NCBI GenBank assembly: GCA_024278645.1
Contig: JAJRST010000646.1
Coordinates: forward strand, 1 to 5,606
DNA from: a bacterium
GTDB lineage: Bacteria > Zhuqueibacterota > Zhuqueibacteria > Residuimicrobiales > Krinioviventaceae
DNA: 5,606 nt
Reading direction: 5' to 3'
This document shows, in pieces, positions 1-5,606 of the stretch; within the stretch, counting starts at the first letter, position 1; each line of letters starts with the position of its first letter. Position numbers and translations under genes: made by a program. A model generated the notes under the pieces. It ran no database searches and had not been told where the DNA came from. It saw only the letters and a program-made list of their open reading frames with translations.

Positions 1-303
1 CTCGGTTTTTGTCAAAATAAAATTCAGATTTATGGGATATCCGCTGTAATTCACCGTAACCGGCAGCGGTTGCGGTGAAGCGGTCGACAGTTCATAGCCG
101 TTCGGCACAACCATGTCGATGGTATAGGAATCCGGCGCCAGCCGATGAAAACTGAAATCACCGTTGCCATTGGTTACGCAGCTCACCTCGGTGAGACCAG
201 CGCTGTTAATATCAAACTTTCCGTCGCCGGAAGCATCGATAAAGAGGGTAATGCCGCCTTTGAGCGAGTCGGCGTTTGTCACTATGACGTTGCCGAAAAT
301 CGG
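1..303 (-). other. SdrD-B-like / prealbumin-like beta-sandwich domain at the left edge
   Basis: Residues about 1137-1237 start I-F-G-N-V, carry an acidic D-A-S-G-D-G-K-F-D loop (1159-1167), then T-N-G-N-G-D-F-S-F, L-A-P-D-S-Y-T-I-D and P-N-G-Y. This is the usual signature of SdrD-B/carboxypeptidase-regulatory-like modules, where a D-x-x-x-D-G-x-F-D loop often binds calcium and the fold acts as a stalk or spacer. A second acidic loop, D-V-N-S-D-G-S-G, lies just before it at 1086-1093. The domain appears almost complete, and the protein continues beyond base 1. Confidence 0.7.
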
Positions 304-3300
304 CGGATCGTATGCGACAGCGGGGGTGAAGCCCGAATACACGGGAACGTTGATATGATCCTCCACCACCATGTAAAAGAGCAGCTCTTCGCCGGCGTGC
401 AAGTCGGTGGGCACAAAATTGATCGTCGCCGAGCCGCTGCCATCCGAGTTCACGTCGCCGTAAGGCAAATGGGCGATGAGACGGCCGTTGTGGCTGGTTG
501 TGTCGTTCCAGAACACGGAAACGATACACGAATCCGGGATATAGGACCAGTAATTGAGGGCCAGGTCAACGCTGCCGTCCTCTTTTTTCGTCGCCGTTAT
601 AGCACCCCTGGGTTCGGGATAGAGTTGATCGGCGACGATGGTCAGCGAGTCAAACTGCAACGGCCCCGAATAGGAAAAACTGATCAGGTACTGCCCTGGG
701 GATAGCGGCGCTTTTTCCGCATCGTTTTCGCTGCGAATGGATGAAGTGGCGGCCAGCAGAAATTCAACCGTTGTGTCGTTGGAGATGCTGGTCAGGTTTT
801 CACCGGCCGTGACAACGGGCATCGAGGTTGAGTCGCCGTCATCCTGCACGGTTATGGGAATGAGATTGAGCTGCCCCTCGGGCCCGGTCACGGTGACATA
901 GGCGGTAGCAAGGGTCATCGGCCAGGAGAGCTTCACCCGGGTAAAAGTCGGCGCAGGTGGAGTAAGCGTAAAAGACTGCGTCAGCGTTGTATAGCCGTCG
1001 GCGGCGCCATTGGCCTTGGCCAGCCCTCCATCGTTATGAATATCCTTTTTAATATTATGAATGCTGTGGCTTCCTATTTCGCTGATATGTTTTGTGCCCA
1101 TGTTGTATTTGGCGCCGACGTATAAATGCGTCAACCACAAATTAACTCTCGTCCAACCGGCGGCATAACTACTTCTCGGGTATCCGTGCAAATAGCGAAT
1201 GGCGCCGTCAACGTTGCCAAAGTGCTTGCCGTGGATGTATGGCACGAAATGCGGCACGATGAATTCCACCTTCATGAGCGCATCAAAGTTGCCGGACTCG
1301 GAGAGGAGGACGTCGGCATTGGCTTCGATCATCGGATCGGTGGGGAGTTTGAACTTGCCGTAAATTTTATAATAGTCGTTCCAGTAAAATTGAAAATGGG
1401 CGTCGCCATAGCCCAGCTCATTGTGCCATGTGGAGCCGCTCTGGTAGCAGCCAATGCCGATATCGCCCCCTACCTTCAAATATGATTTTGATATCTCCAC
1501 CCGGTCGTCCATGTGAATGAGCGCCAGCTCCTTGCCATCCACATCAAACGGCCCGCCATAGGTAATGCCGATGTCGCCGGTAAAGGTCAACTCGGACGGC
1601 TCGTCGATGTTGTTGATGTCGCCTTTCATGTACATGAGCACGGCGCCGGTCCCCGGCAGCTTGACGGCCTCATCGAAATTCTCCGCCTCCCAGTCGATAG
1701 TCACATCGTGCACTTTGGCGGGATTGCCTTTAAAGGTCATATTGCCTTCCACTTCCCAGCCGGGAGGAAACGAGACGTAGAGATCGGCGTCGGAAATGGT
1801 GTTGTCGGCGAATTCGAGTCGGATGCGTTTGAAATCAATAGAGCCAAGCTCGGCGTGTTCGATGAGAAAAACCACATCATCGAGCTTAAACTTGTCGGAA
1901 TCGCCGGAGACGTCCAGCTCGACGCCGGAGTTGTCGCCCCGGCCGAGGTTGATTTCCGCTTTCCACACATCCTTGGCCAGCACAATGCCGGTAAGATGAT
2001 AGACATCGTTAGAGTACTCCAGCGTCAGGTCTTTGGTCTCCATCTCCACATTGCCGAATTTGACGTCGCTGTTAATGTCGATAAAAATGTGTTCGATACG
2101 GCCGTTTTCCACCAGCAAACCGGGATTCTCTTTGTCGCCAAAAGAGGCGTCTATGATCTGGCCGTCAATGTTCAGATTGAGATCACCATAAAATATGTAG
2201 CGATTGATCGGATGGGTGATGCCCAGATCGTCGGCTTTCCACACCGGCCCATACATGGCGCCGTCATTGCGATAGACTGAATGGTCCTGAATGACATGAC
2301 CGTCGCCTTCATCCATGGGCCAATAGCCGATGAGCCCCTCCTCGTCGCCGTTTAAGCCGCTGTTCATAGATTGTGCAATCTCGTTTTCTGTACGCACCCT
2401 GTTCCAGATGCGCAGTTCTTTCATCTGACCGGTAAAGGCATGCCAATTGTCTTGATACCGTAGAATACCGAGCGTCAATGGCTCGTGAATATCGACCAAC
2501 AGCCCAAAAGAGGCGGGATTTCTTGAACCTGCTTCTTTGCCGTCCATGTAAACTTTGTAAATACCCTGAGATTGGTTGTAAACAAAAGCGTAATGATGCC
2601 ATTCGTTCAGCGCCGGTTTTACCCGTGACCAGGATTCGTGAGGCCCCGTGCTGTCCGATACATAGATTCGGGGCGTCAGCTCTGCTGAAAAAGCGGTATG
2701 ATAGTTGAGGCTGCCTTTGCTCACCAATGTGTGTGTACGGTCGCCAAGCTGGACGCTCGCCCAATACGAAATGGTAAATTCCTGAAGACGAAAATGCGGC
2801 TCATCCGGGAAAACAACATAGTCGTCCCCCCCGTCAAAATAGGGGGACATGTCTGCCGCCTGTTGCTCATCGTCAGTCGAGTCCCATTCGATGGTCAGGT
2901 CCTGGGGATTGATGTCCAAATCCTTGAGTTTAAAGTCAGCCGTCACGCCGATGTTGATGTGGTCGACCTTGCCGTTGACAATTTCGATGCCCGGGTCGTC
3001 GACCGTGCCGAGGAGGGCGTCAAAGGTGTCCTCCTCCAGCGTGACGTCGACGTCGCCATAGAGAATATAGCGATCCTGCGCCCGGCTCCATTCAAAAGTC
3101 AGGTCTTGCGGAGCAATCTGCAGATCCTTTAAATTGAAATCGGCCGTGACGCCGATGTTAATGTGCTGCAGCTCGCCGTTCTGAATGATAACGCCGGGGT
3201 CGCTTTCATCGCCGAAAAGAGCGTCGATCTCATCCTCTTCCAGCTTGACCTTGATGTCGCCAAACATCACATACCGGTCGTTGCCGGCATCATAACGGAA

Positions 3301-3711
3301 GGTTAAATCCCGCGGTGAAATGTCCAGCGTCTCCAGATCAAAATCGCCGTTAAAGGTGAAAACCACCTGGTTCAATTTATCGCTGACGATTTTAAAGCCG
3401 GGATCGTCCGCCGTGCCCAGCGTCGTCGACAATGTGTTGCCGTCAAATGACAGCGTCAACTCGCCATACAGATCAAAGACATTGGAAGCAACGTCATAGG
3501 CCAGCGTGAGATTGACCGGCTGCACCTCCATGCCGTGCATAGTGAACGAATTGTCGATGGTGGTGGTGTAATCGTCAGAAGACTTGCTAAAGGTGATGCC
3601 GGAGATATCGGGAATTGTGATATCTTGGGCGTGACAAATGTGGGCCGGGAAAACGAAAAGGCCTGCAATTAAAAATAGCAGACAATTCGTCCCTTGAGCT
3701 GCTCGCAGCAT
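1..3711 (-). CDS. Giant secreted mosaic protein: signal peptide, 68-aa-period repeats, LamG domain, Ig-like and SdrD-B-like modules (C-terminus beyond window)
   Basis: The frame is open for 1237 codons from the ATG at 3711-3709 to base 1, with no stop, so the C-terminus is missing. The start is supported by an AGGAGG seven bases upstream and a signal peptide at residues 1-28 (hydrophobic core LLFLIAGLFVF, likely cleavage after CHA). Visible layout: half repeat at about 47-72; 60-residue repeats at 81-140, 149-208 and 217-276; LamG/jellyroll domain at about 289-491; fourth repeat at 507-566; degenerate repeat-like strands to about 760; an aromatic-rich unrecognised stretch at about 760-900; Ig-like beta segments at about 907-1135; and a SdrD-B/prealbumin-like domain from about 1137. 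Export across the inner membrane is well supported. Surface display or type IX secretion is inferred from the neighbouring gene and would need a sorting domain outside the window. LamG domains bind glycans or proteins, but no ligand can be named. The role is probably adhesion or structural, without direct proof. Confidence 0.93.
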   Translation of the reverse strand, partial: MLRAAQGTNCLLFLIAGLFVFPAHICHAQDITIPDISGITFSKSSDDYTTTIDNSFTMHGMEVQPVNLTLAYDVASNVFDLYGELTLSFDGNTLSTTLGTADDPGFKIVSDKLNQVVFTFNGDFDLETLDISPRDLTFRYDAGNDRYVMFGDIKVKLEEDEIDALFGDESDPGVIIQNGELQHINIGVTADFNLKDLQIAPQDLTFEWSRAQDRYILYGDVDVTLEEDTFDALLGTVDDPGIEIVNGKVDHINIGVTADFKLKDLDINPQDLTIEWDSTDDEQQAADMSPYFDGGDDYVVFPDEPHFRLQEFTISYWASVQLGDRTHTLVSKGSLNYHTAFSAELTPRIYVSDSTGPHESWSRVKPALNEWHHYAFVYNQSQGIYKVYMDGKEAGSRNPASFGLLVDIHEPLTLGILRYQDNWHAFTGQMKELRIWNRVRTENEIAQSMNSGLNGDEEGLIGYWPMDEGDGHVIQDHSVYRNDGAMYGPVWKADDLGITHPINRYIFYGDLNLNIDGQIIDASFGDKENPGLLVENGRIEHIFIDINSDVKFGNVEMETKDLTLEYSNDVYHLTGIVLAKDVWKAEINLGRGDNSGVELDVSGDSDKFKLDDVVFLIEHAELGSIDFKRIRLEFADNTISDADLYVSFPPGWEVEGNMTFKGNPAKVHDVTIDWEAENFDEAVKLPGTGAVLMYMKGDINNIDEPSELTFTGDIGITYGGPFDVDGKELALIHMDDRVEISKSYLKVGGDIGIGCYQSGSTWHNELGYGDAHFQFYWNDYYKIYGKFKLPTDPMIEANADVLLSESGNFDALMKVEFIVPHFVPYIHGKHFGNVDGAIRYLHGYPRSSYAAGWTRVNLWLTHLYVGAKYNMGTKHISEIGSHSIHNIKKDIHNDGGLAKANGAADGYTTLTQSFTLTPPAPTFTRVKLSWPMTLATAYVTVTGPEGQLNLIPITVQDDGDSTSMPVVTAGENLTSISNDTTVEFLLAATSSIRSENDAEKAPLSPGQYLISFSYSGPLQFDSLTIVADQLYPEPRGAITATKKEDGSVDLALNYWSYIPDSCIVSVFWNDTTSHNGRLIAHLPYGDVNSDGSGSATINFVPTDLHAGEELLFYMVVEDHINVPVYSGFTPAVAYDPPIFGNVIVTNADSLKGGITLFIDASGDGKFDINSAGLTEVSCVTNGNGDFSFHRLAPDSYTIDMVVPNGYELSTASPQPLPVTVNYSGYPINLNFILTKTE
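994..1794 (-). other. Central unrecognised region of the giant protein
   Basis: Residues about 640-906. The first part still looks like decayed repeat strands (D-V-T-I-D-W at 669-674, then G-D-I openings). From about 760 the sequence turns rich in Tyr, Trp, His and Phe (F-Y-W-N-D-Y-Y, then two strands around residues 825-870). I do not recognise a domain here. It may be a beta-rich module closing the repeat scaffold. This is a description, not a functional call. Confidence 0.5.
2014..2193 (-). repeat. Fourth repeat unit, separated from the array by the LamG domain
   Basis: Residues 507-566 run from FYGDLNLNIDG to KDLTLEY and are exactly 60 residues long, like units 1-3. The unit matches unit 3 at 19 of 60 positions without gaps and keeps the YGD opening, DA at 15-16, P-G, N-G, H-I and the closing D-L-T-x-E. 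The residues just before it (N-R-Y-I) match the end of the ordinary linkers (D-R-Y-I). After it the pattern continues only in degenerate form, for example the D-V-T-I-D-W at 669-674 and the K-G-D-I at 696-699. Confidence 0.75.
2239..2847 (-). other. LamG/concanavalin A-like jellyroll domain (Laminin_G_3 type) inside the giant protein
   Basis: Residues about 289-491 carry the typical family landmarks in order: YFDGGDDYV at the start, FTISYWA, NEWHHYAFVY, YKVYMDGK, LTLGI, FTGQMKELRIWNRVRTENEI, GLIGYWPMDEGDG, and a final D-S-x-x-x-N-D-G-A-M-Y-G. This is about the normal size for the family. Such domains form a 12-14 strand sandwich and commonly bind sugars or proteins, often with calcium. The ligand cannot be read from the sequence. 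The domain lies between repeat units 3 and 4 and shows different glycine codon use from the repeats. Confidence 0.9.
2884..3471 (-). repeat. Three tandem protein-level repeats, 60-residue motif on a 68-residue (204-bp) period
   Basis: The units are residues 81-140 (3292-3471), 149-208 (3088-3267) and 217-276 (2884-3063), joined by 8-residue linkers (DAGNDRYV, SRAQDRYI). Each begins (Y/F)G(D/E), has D-P-G near position 25, a D-F-x-L near position 43, and ends P-x-D-L-T-(F/I)-x-(W/Y). By eye, units 2 and 3 share 39 of 60 residues without gaps, and units 1 and 2 share 17 of 60. Synonymous sites have drifted even between units 2 and 3, so the duplications are not recent. Just upstream, residues about 47-72 look like the second half of a further unit (ending NLTLAY, then an 8-residue linker) and may act as an N-terminal cap. 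The pattern suggests beta strands with acidic loops. I do not recognise the family. Confidence 0.85.
3628..3711 (-). other. Sec-type signal peptide of the giant repeat protein
   Basis: Residues 1-28. A short n-region with one arginine (MLRAAQG) is followed by a hydrophobic core at about residues 11-21. The end fits an A-x-A-like signal peptidase I site, with C-H-A before Q29-D30. There is a cysteine at 26, but the residues before it (A-H-I) do not make a lipobox, so a lipoprotein is unlikely. The peptide supports both this start codon and an extracytoplasmic location. Confidence 0.8.
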
Positions 3712-3718
3712 TAATCAT

Positions 3719-3724
3719 CCTCCT
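3719..3724 (-). promoter_or_regulatory. Shine-Dalgarno site of the giant repeat protein gene
   Basis: On the minus strand AGGAGG precedes the ATG by seven bases (ATGATTA). This is a near-consensus site at ideal spacing and fixes the start at 3711. An out-of-frame ATG lies inside the spacer (3718-3716), too close to the AGGAGG to compete well. Confidence 0.85.
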
Positions 3725-4037
3725 GCAATTTTTAAGAAAAATGGTAGTTGTGTGCATTTTCGACAAGCCGAACGCCCCTCAAATGGCGCAGCATAAAAGC
3801 TATAGTTCCCGCCGCAGATTTTGATGTTCAATTTTTTAACAGCATTATGTGAAAATGAACAGATATGCTTGAAAAAGCCCCAATTCTTGCACCCGCAGCG
3901 GCATTCCGCAAATCATGTACCAGATGAAGAATCTTGGGAGGTATAAGGCGAGAAAAGACAAAGATATCAGATGTGATTTCGAGAGTGAGCAACAAAGCGA
4001 CAACATCCGAGATCCCTGGTCGGCAATAAATTCACTT
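3725..4037. other. Leader / intergenic stretch with no recognisable gene
   Basis: About 310 bases lie between the sorting-domain remnant and the Shine-Dalgarno of the giant gene. The minus strand must contain that gene's promoter and leader, because a terminator lies upstream. I see no convincing -35/-10 pair, RNA gene or riboswitch. Small open frames on both strands lack a ribosome binding site and any recognisable protein pattern. Confidence 0.5.
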
Positions 4038-4041
4038 TCAA

Positions 4042-4139
4042 TCACCGTAAAGCCATCTTGCGCACCGCGCCTCGTCAACGAGCGTGCCGACAACCTGTCC
4101 GCGCAGATTGTAGACGGCGAGCTGAACTCGAACCTGCTG
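4042..4139 (-). pseudogene. Decayed, internally deleted T9SS sorting-domain remnant
   Basis: Read from 4139 leftward, the minus strand encodes QQVRVQLAVYNLRGQVV followed by GTLVDEAR. This matches the middle of the intact sorting domain in the neighbouring gene (ARVNLAIYNQQGQKV then RQLVDGEK) at about 12 of 23 positions. The frame then loses the pattern and stops at 4040-4038. In the next frame the same bases read V-R-K-M-A-L-R followed by TGA at 4044-4042, which resembles the last residues of such domains (R-K-L-T-L-M-K in the neighbour). About 30 residues that normally lie between (V-V-W-D ... G-x-Y-F-Y) are absent, as is the upstream N-Y-P-N-P-F-N-P motif. The simplest reading is an old cargo gene tail with an internal, frame-changing deletion. 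The YNLRGQ part is clear; the VRKMALR part is weaker. Confidence 0.65.
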
Positions 4140-4151
4140 CGTTAGTGTCTT

Positions 4152-4195
4152 AAAAGTTGATTTTTGACCAAATCTGGCAAAAGTTGAATTTGACA
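4152..4195. repeat. Imperfect direct repeat, two copies of about 16 bp
   Basis: AAAAGTTGATTTTTGAC begins at 4152 and AAAAGTTGAATTTGAC at 4179, a 27-bp offset. Both lie next to the sorting-domain remnant in AT-rich DNA. The role is unknown; it may simply be decayed low-complexity sequence. Confidence 0.55.
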
Positions 4196-4198
4196 GTC

Positions 4199-4226
4199 GG
4201 ATTTTGGGATTTGGAATTTGGAATTT
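4199..4226. repeat. Short 7-bp tandem repeat, four copies
   Basis: GGATTTT, GGGATTT, GGAATTT and GGAATTT follow one another without a gap in AT-rich non-coding DNA. The last two copies are identical. No gene uses this stretch. Confidence 0.7.
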
Positions 4227-4330
4227 CCGGCTTGTCCGGGTTGGGGTGTACTCGGTGGTCGTGGCAGGATTGAAGAAGGGGCGAGCAAAGAACTTTTAGG
4301 TTAAGCAAGGCTTCCCCGGAGGGTCATAAC

Positions 4331-4365
4331 AAAAGCTGCCCCGATCCCACAGAGAGATCGGGGCA
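4331..4365 (-). terminator. Intrinsic terminator after the sorting-domain protein gene
   Basis: A perfect 10-bp stem, TGCCCCGATC (4337-4346) with GATCGGGGCA (4356-4365), encloses a 9-base loop. On the minus strand it is followed by GCTTTTGTT, a moderate U-tract. It starts about eight bases after the TGA at 4375-4373, the expected place for ending that transcript, so the giant gene downstream needs its own promoter. Confidence 0.88.
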
Positions 4366-4372
4366 ACAACAA

Positions 4373-5606
4373 TCACTTCATCAGCGTCAGCTTGCGGGTC
4401 ATGTTCCGGCCGTCGGCTGCAAGGGTGTAGAAATAGATGCCCGAGGGCACATGCCTGCCCTGGTCGTCCATAGCGTCCCACACAATAGAGTGCATGCCCA
4501 TGGGCTTTTCGCCGTCGACGAGTTGCCGCACCTTCTGGCCCTGCTGGTTGTAAATGGCGAGGTTCACCCGCGCCGCGGCCGGCAGCTCGTAGATGATCGA
4601 CGTCGTCGGGTTAAACGGGTTGGGGTAGTTTTGGTACAGCGCCAACTTTTCCGGCGCCTGAACGGAAATGGAGATCGGCCCGAACTGCTGCGTGCCGCCG
4701 GACTTTGACAGGCTTTCCAGCTTGTAATAATAGACGCCCGGCTGCTGCGCGCTGTCGTCCAGGAAACGATAATCCGCCGATGCCTGCACGGCAATGAGAT
4801 CCGTCGTCAATGCGGCAAAAGAGCCGTTTTCCGAAAGCGAGCGCAGTACACGAAAACCGGCGTTGTCCTGCTGCTCCTTGATTATCCATTGCAGTTGCAC
4901 ACCCTTGCCCTTGAGATATTCGGCGCTAAACGAGGCAAGCTCCACAATCGTCGTCGGGTCCCAGAGCAGCGTCCACTGCACCGAGGTGGAGTCCATGCCG
5001 TCGGAGACATAGCAGTCCATGGCGTTGACCGTTGGAAAGGCCTGGCTCATGTACAGGCTCAGCGCCTTGTCCACGCCCACCAGGCGGCCATTCAACATCC
5101 AGGAGTAATTCAGTTGATCGCCGTCGCGATCAAAGACGTTCATAATTTCAAAATGCAACCGATCTCCATAGGCGTACTTTATCGTCGCTTCGTAGGGCAC
5201 ATAGGAGATAATTTCCGGCGGATGATTATTGCGCTGCGCCGTGGCCGTGAACAAAACGAACTCGCCGCTGGACAGCTCCGCCTTGAACGTGTAACGCCCG
5301 ACTCTGTCGCCTAGTTTAACGACCGCTTCGGCGCGGCCAAGCGTATCCGAAGAGACCGGCTGCGGCGTTGTCACAAAACCGCCGTCAACGGCGGCAAAAA
5401 CGACGTCGCCCGGCGCAGGATTGCCGTACATATCCGTGGTCGTCACCACCAGGGGCTCGCTCAATGGCGATTGCGTGCCGCCGGTCTGATTATCCCCGGT
5501 CGTCTTGCTCAGCCGCGTCGCGGCATCGGCGCGACCGAGCAAACGAAATTCGACCGAGGCTTCGGGCGATATGAGCGCCTCGGCTTTAACAATATTCATG
5601 CCCGTC
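4373..5606 (-). CDS. Secreted multidomain protein with C-terminal T9SS type A sorting domain (N-terminus beyond window)
   Basis: The frame is open from the right edge to the TGA at 4375-4373. The first methionine in view (5599-5597) has in-frame codons before it (T-G) and no ribosome binding site can be judged, so it is probably internal. Counting from that Met: an invasin-like Ig domain (Big_1 type) at about 30-122, with GDNQTGG, L-x-E-P-L-V-V, D-M-Y-G-N-P-A-P-G and L-G-R-A; a PKD/cadherin-like domain at about 126-212 (NHPPEI, D-R-D-G-D-Q-L-N-Y-S-W); an FN3-like domain at about 218-314 (V-Q-L-Q-W, G-F-R-V-L-R-S, Y-Y-Y-K-L-E); and a sorting domain at 321-408. Sorting domains of this kind direct cargo through the outer membrane by the type IX system. 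No enzymatic domain is visible, and any catalytic part would lie upstream. Cargo of the type IX system is a strong inference; the substrate or role is unknown. Confidence 0.93.
   Translation of the reverse strand, partial: TGMNIVKAEALISPEASVEFRLLGRADAATRLSKTTGDNQTGGTQSPLSEPLVVTTTDMYGNPAPGDVVFAAVDGGFVTTPQPVSSDTLGRAEAVVKLGDRVGRYTFKAELSSGEFVLFTATAQRNNHPPEIISYVPYEATIKYAYGDRLHFEIMNVFDRDGDQLNYSWMLNGRLVGVDKALSLYMSQAFPTVNAMDCYVSDGMDSTSVQWTLLWDPTTIVELASFSAEYLKGKGVQLQWIIKEQQDNAGFRVLRSLSENGSFAALTTDLIAVQASADYRFLDDSAQQPGVYYYKLESLSKSGGTQQFGPISISVQAPEKLALYQNYPNPFNPTTSIIYELPAAARVNLAIYNQQGQKVRQLVDGEKPMGMHSIVWDAMDDQGRHVPSGIYFYTLAADGRNMTRKLTLMK
4376..4639 (-). other. T9SS type A sorting domain (Por secretion tail / FlgD-Ig-like)
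   Basis: The last 88 residues begin LYQNYPNPFNPTTSI, continue with L-A-I-Y-N-Q-Q-G-Q-K-V and L-V-D-G, then V-W-D-A-M-D-D-Q-G, V-P-S-G-I-Y-F-Y and end R-K-L-T-L-M-K. Every landmark of the family is present in order and the length is normal. This domain is the best taxonomic clue in the window and serves as the intact reference for the remnant at 4042-4139. Confidence 0.95.

Noticed and set aside
145..705. 186-codon open frame on the plus strand
   Set aside because: Antisense shadow of the Ig-like and SdrD-B-like part of the giant gene; the opposite strand shows clear domain patterns, this one does not.
1126..1485. 119-codon open frame on the plus strand
   Set aside because: Antisense shadow of the central region of the giant gene; no supporting motif or start signal.
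1513..2280. 255-codon open frame on the plus strand
   Set aside because: It lies wholly antisense to the giant gene, has no ribosome binding site or recognisable domain, and its His/Val/Asp-rich composition is what the complement of GC-rich repeat codons gives.
2826..2832. Run of seven C (seven G in the coding strand) at the start of the LamG domain, within a 7-bp hairpin (2824-2830 with 2842-2848)
   Set aside because: Considered as a phase-variation slippage site. The run encodes the D-G-G-D of the family's normal opening motif, so its presence is explained by the protein, and one short run is not enough evidence.
1..3711. Giant protein as a TamB/AsmA-type lipid-transport protein, based on repeating short beta strands
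   Set aside because: It has a cleavable signal peptide, acidic hydrophilic repeats, a LamG domain and SdrD-B-like modules, which fit a surface or secreted protein and not an inner-membrane-anchored bridge.
3802..3831. Possible promoter for the giant gene: TTGAAC (3831-3826), 18 bases, AACTAT (3807-3802) on the minus strand
   Set aside because: Only 4 of 6 and 3 of 6 matches to the sigma-70 boxes, and promoter consensus for this lineage is uncertain. A promoter must exist in this gap, but this one is not supported.
3845..4093. 82-codon open frame on the minus strand in the intergenic gap
   Set aside because: It starts inside the sorting-domain remnant in a different frame and has no protein pattern of its own; best seen as chance.
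3915..4145. 76-codon open frame on the plus strand in the intergenic gap
   Set aside because: No Shine-Dalgarno before the ATG, and its last third is the complement of the sorting-domain remnant.

Overview
This window comes from a bacterium with type IX-secretion-style surface proteins, most likely in the wider FCB/Bacteroidota-Calditrichota-KSB1-Ignavibacteria neighbourhood. The evidence is a C-terminal sorting domain opening with LYQNYPNPFNPTT and ending in RKLTLMK, plus large mosaic extracellular proteins built from beta-sandwich modules. The exact phylum cannot be fixed from this sequence. All real coding sequence lies on the minus strand, so the window reads biologically from high to low coordinates.

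From the right edge: (1) 5606-4373 is the 3' part of a secreted multidomain protein (Ig-like, PKD/cadherin-like, FN3-like, then a T9SS type A sorting domain). It is followed by a good intrinsic terminator at 4365-4331. (2) 4330-3712 is a non-coding stretch of about 620 bases. It holds a short AT-rich patch with a 7-bp tandem repeat, and a decayed piece of a second sorting domain (4139-4042) that seems to have lost its middle through an internal deletion. (3) 3711-1 is one uninterrupted reading frame of 1237 codons that runs off the left edge and is the dominant feature of the window. It has a strong Shine-Dalgarno, a signal peptide, a tandem array of a 60-residue motif on a 68-residue period, a LamG/concanavalin-like domain, a long unrecognised central region, Ig-like segments and a SdrD-B/prealbumin-like domain at the edge.

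The most notable point is architectural. The LamG domain sits exactly in the 8-residue linker between repeat units 3 and 4 and interrupts an otherwise regular array. Its glycine codons (9 of 20 GGC) differ sharply from the preceding repeats (16 of 16 GGC). This looks like a binding module inserted into an older repeat scaffold. The repeat family is not one I recognise.

The two genes are co-directional but separated by a terminator, so they are probably separate transcription units encoding exported surface or secreted proteins. No RNA genes, CRISPR, transposase or attachment sites were seen.
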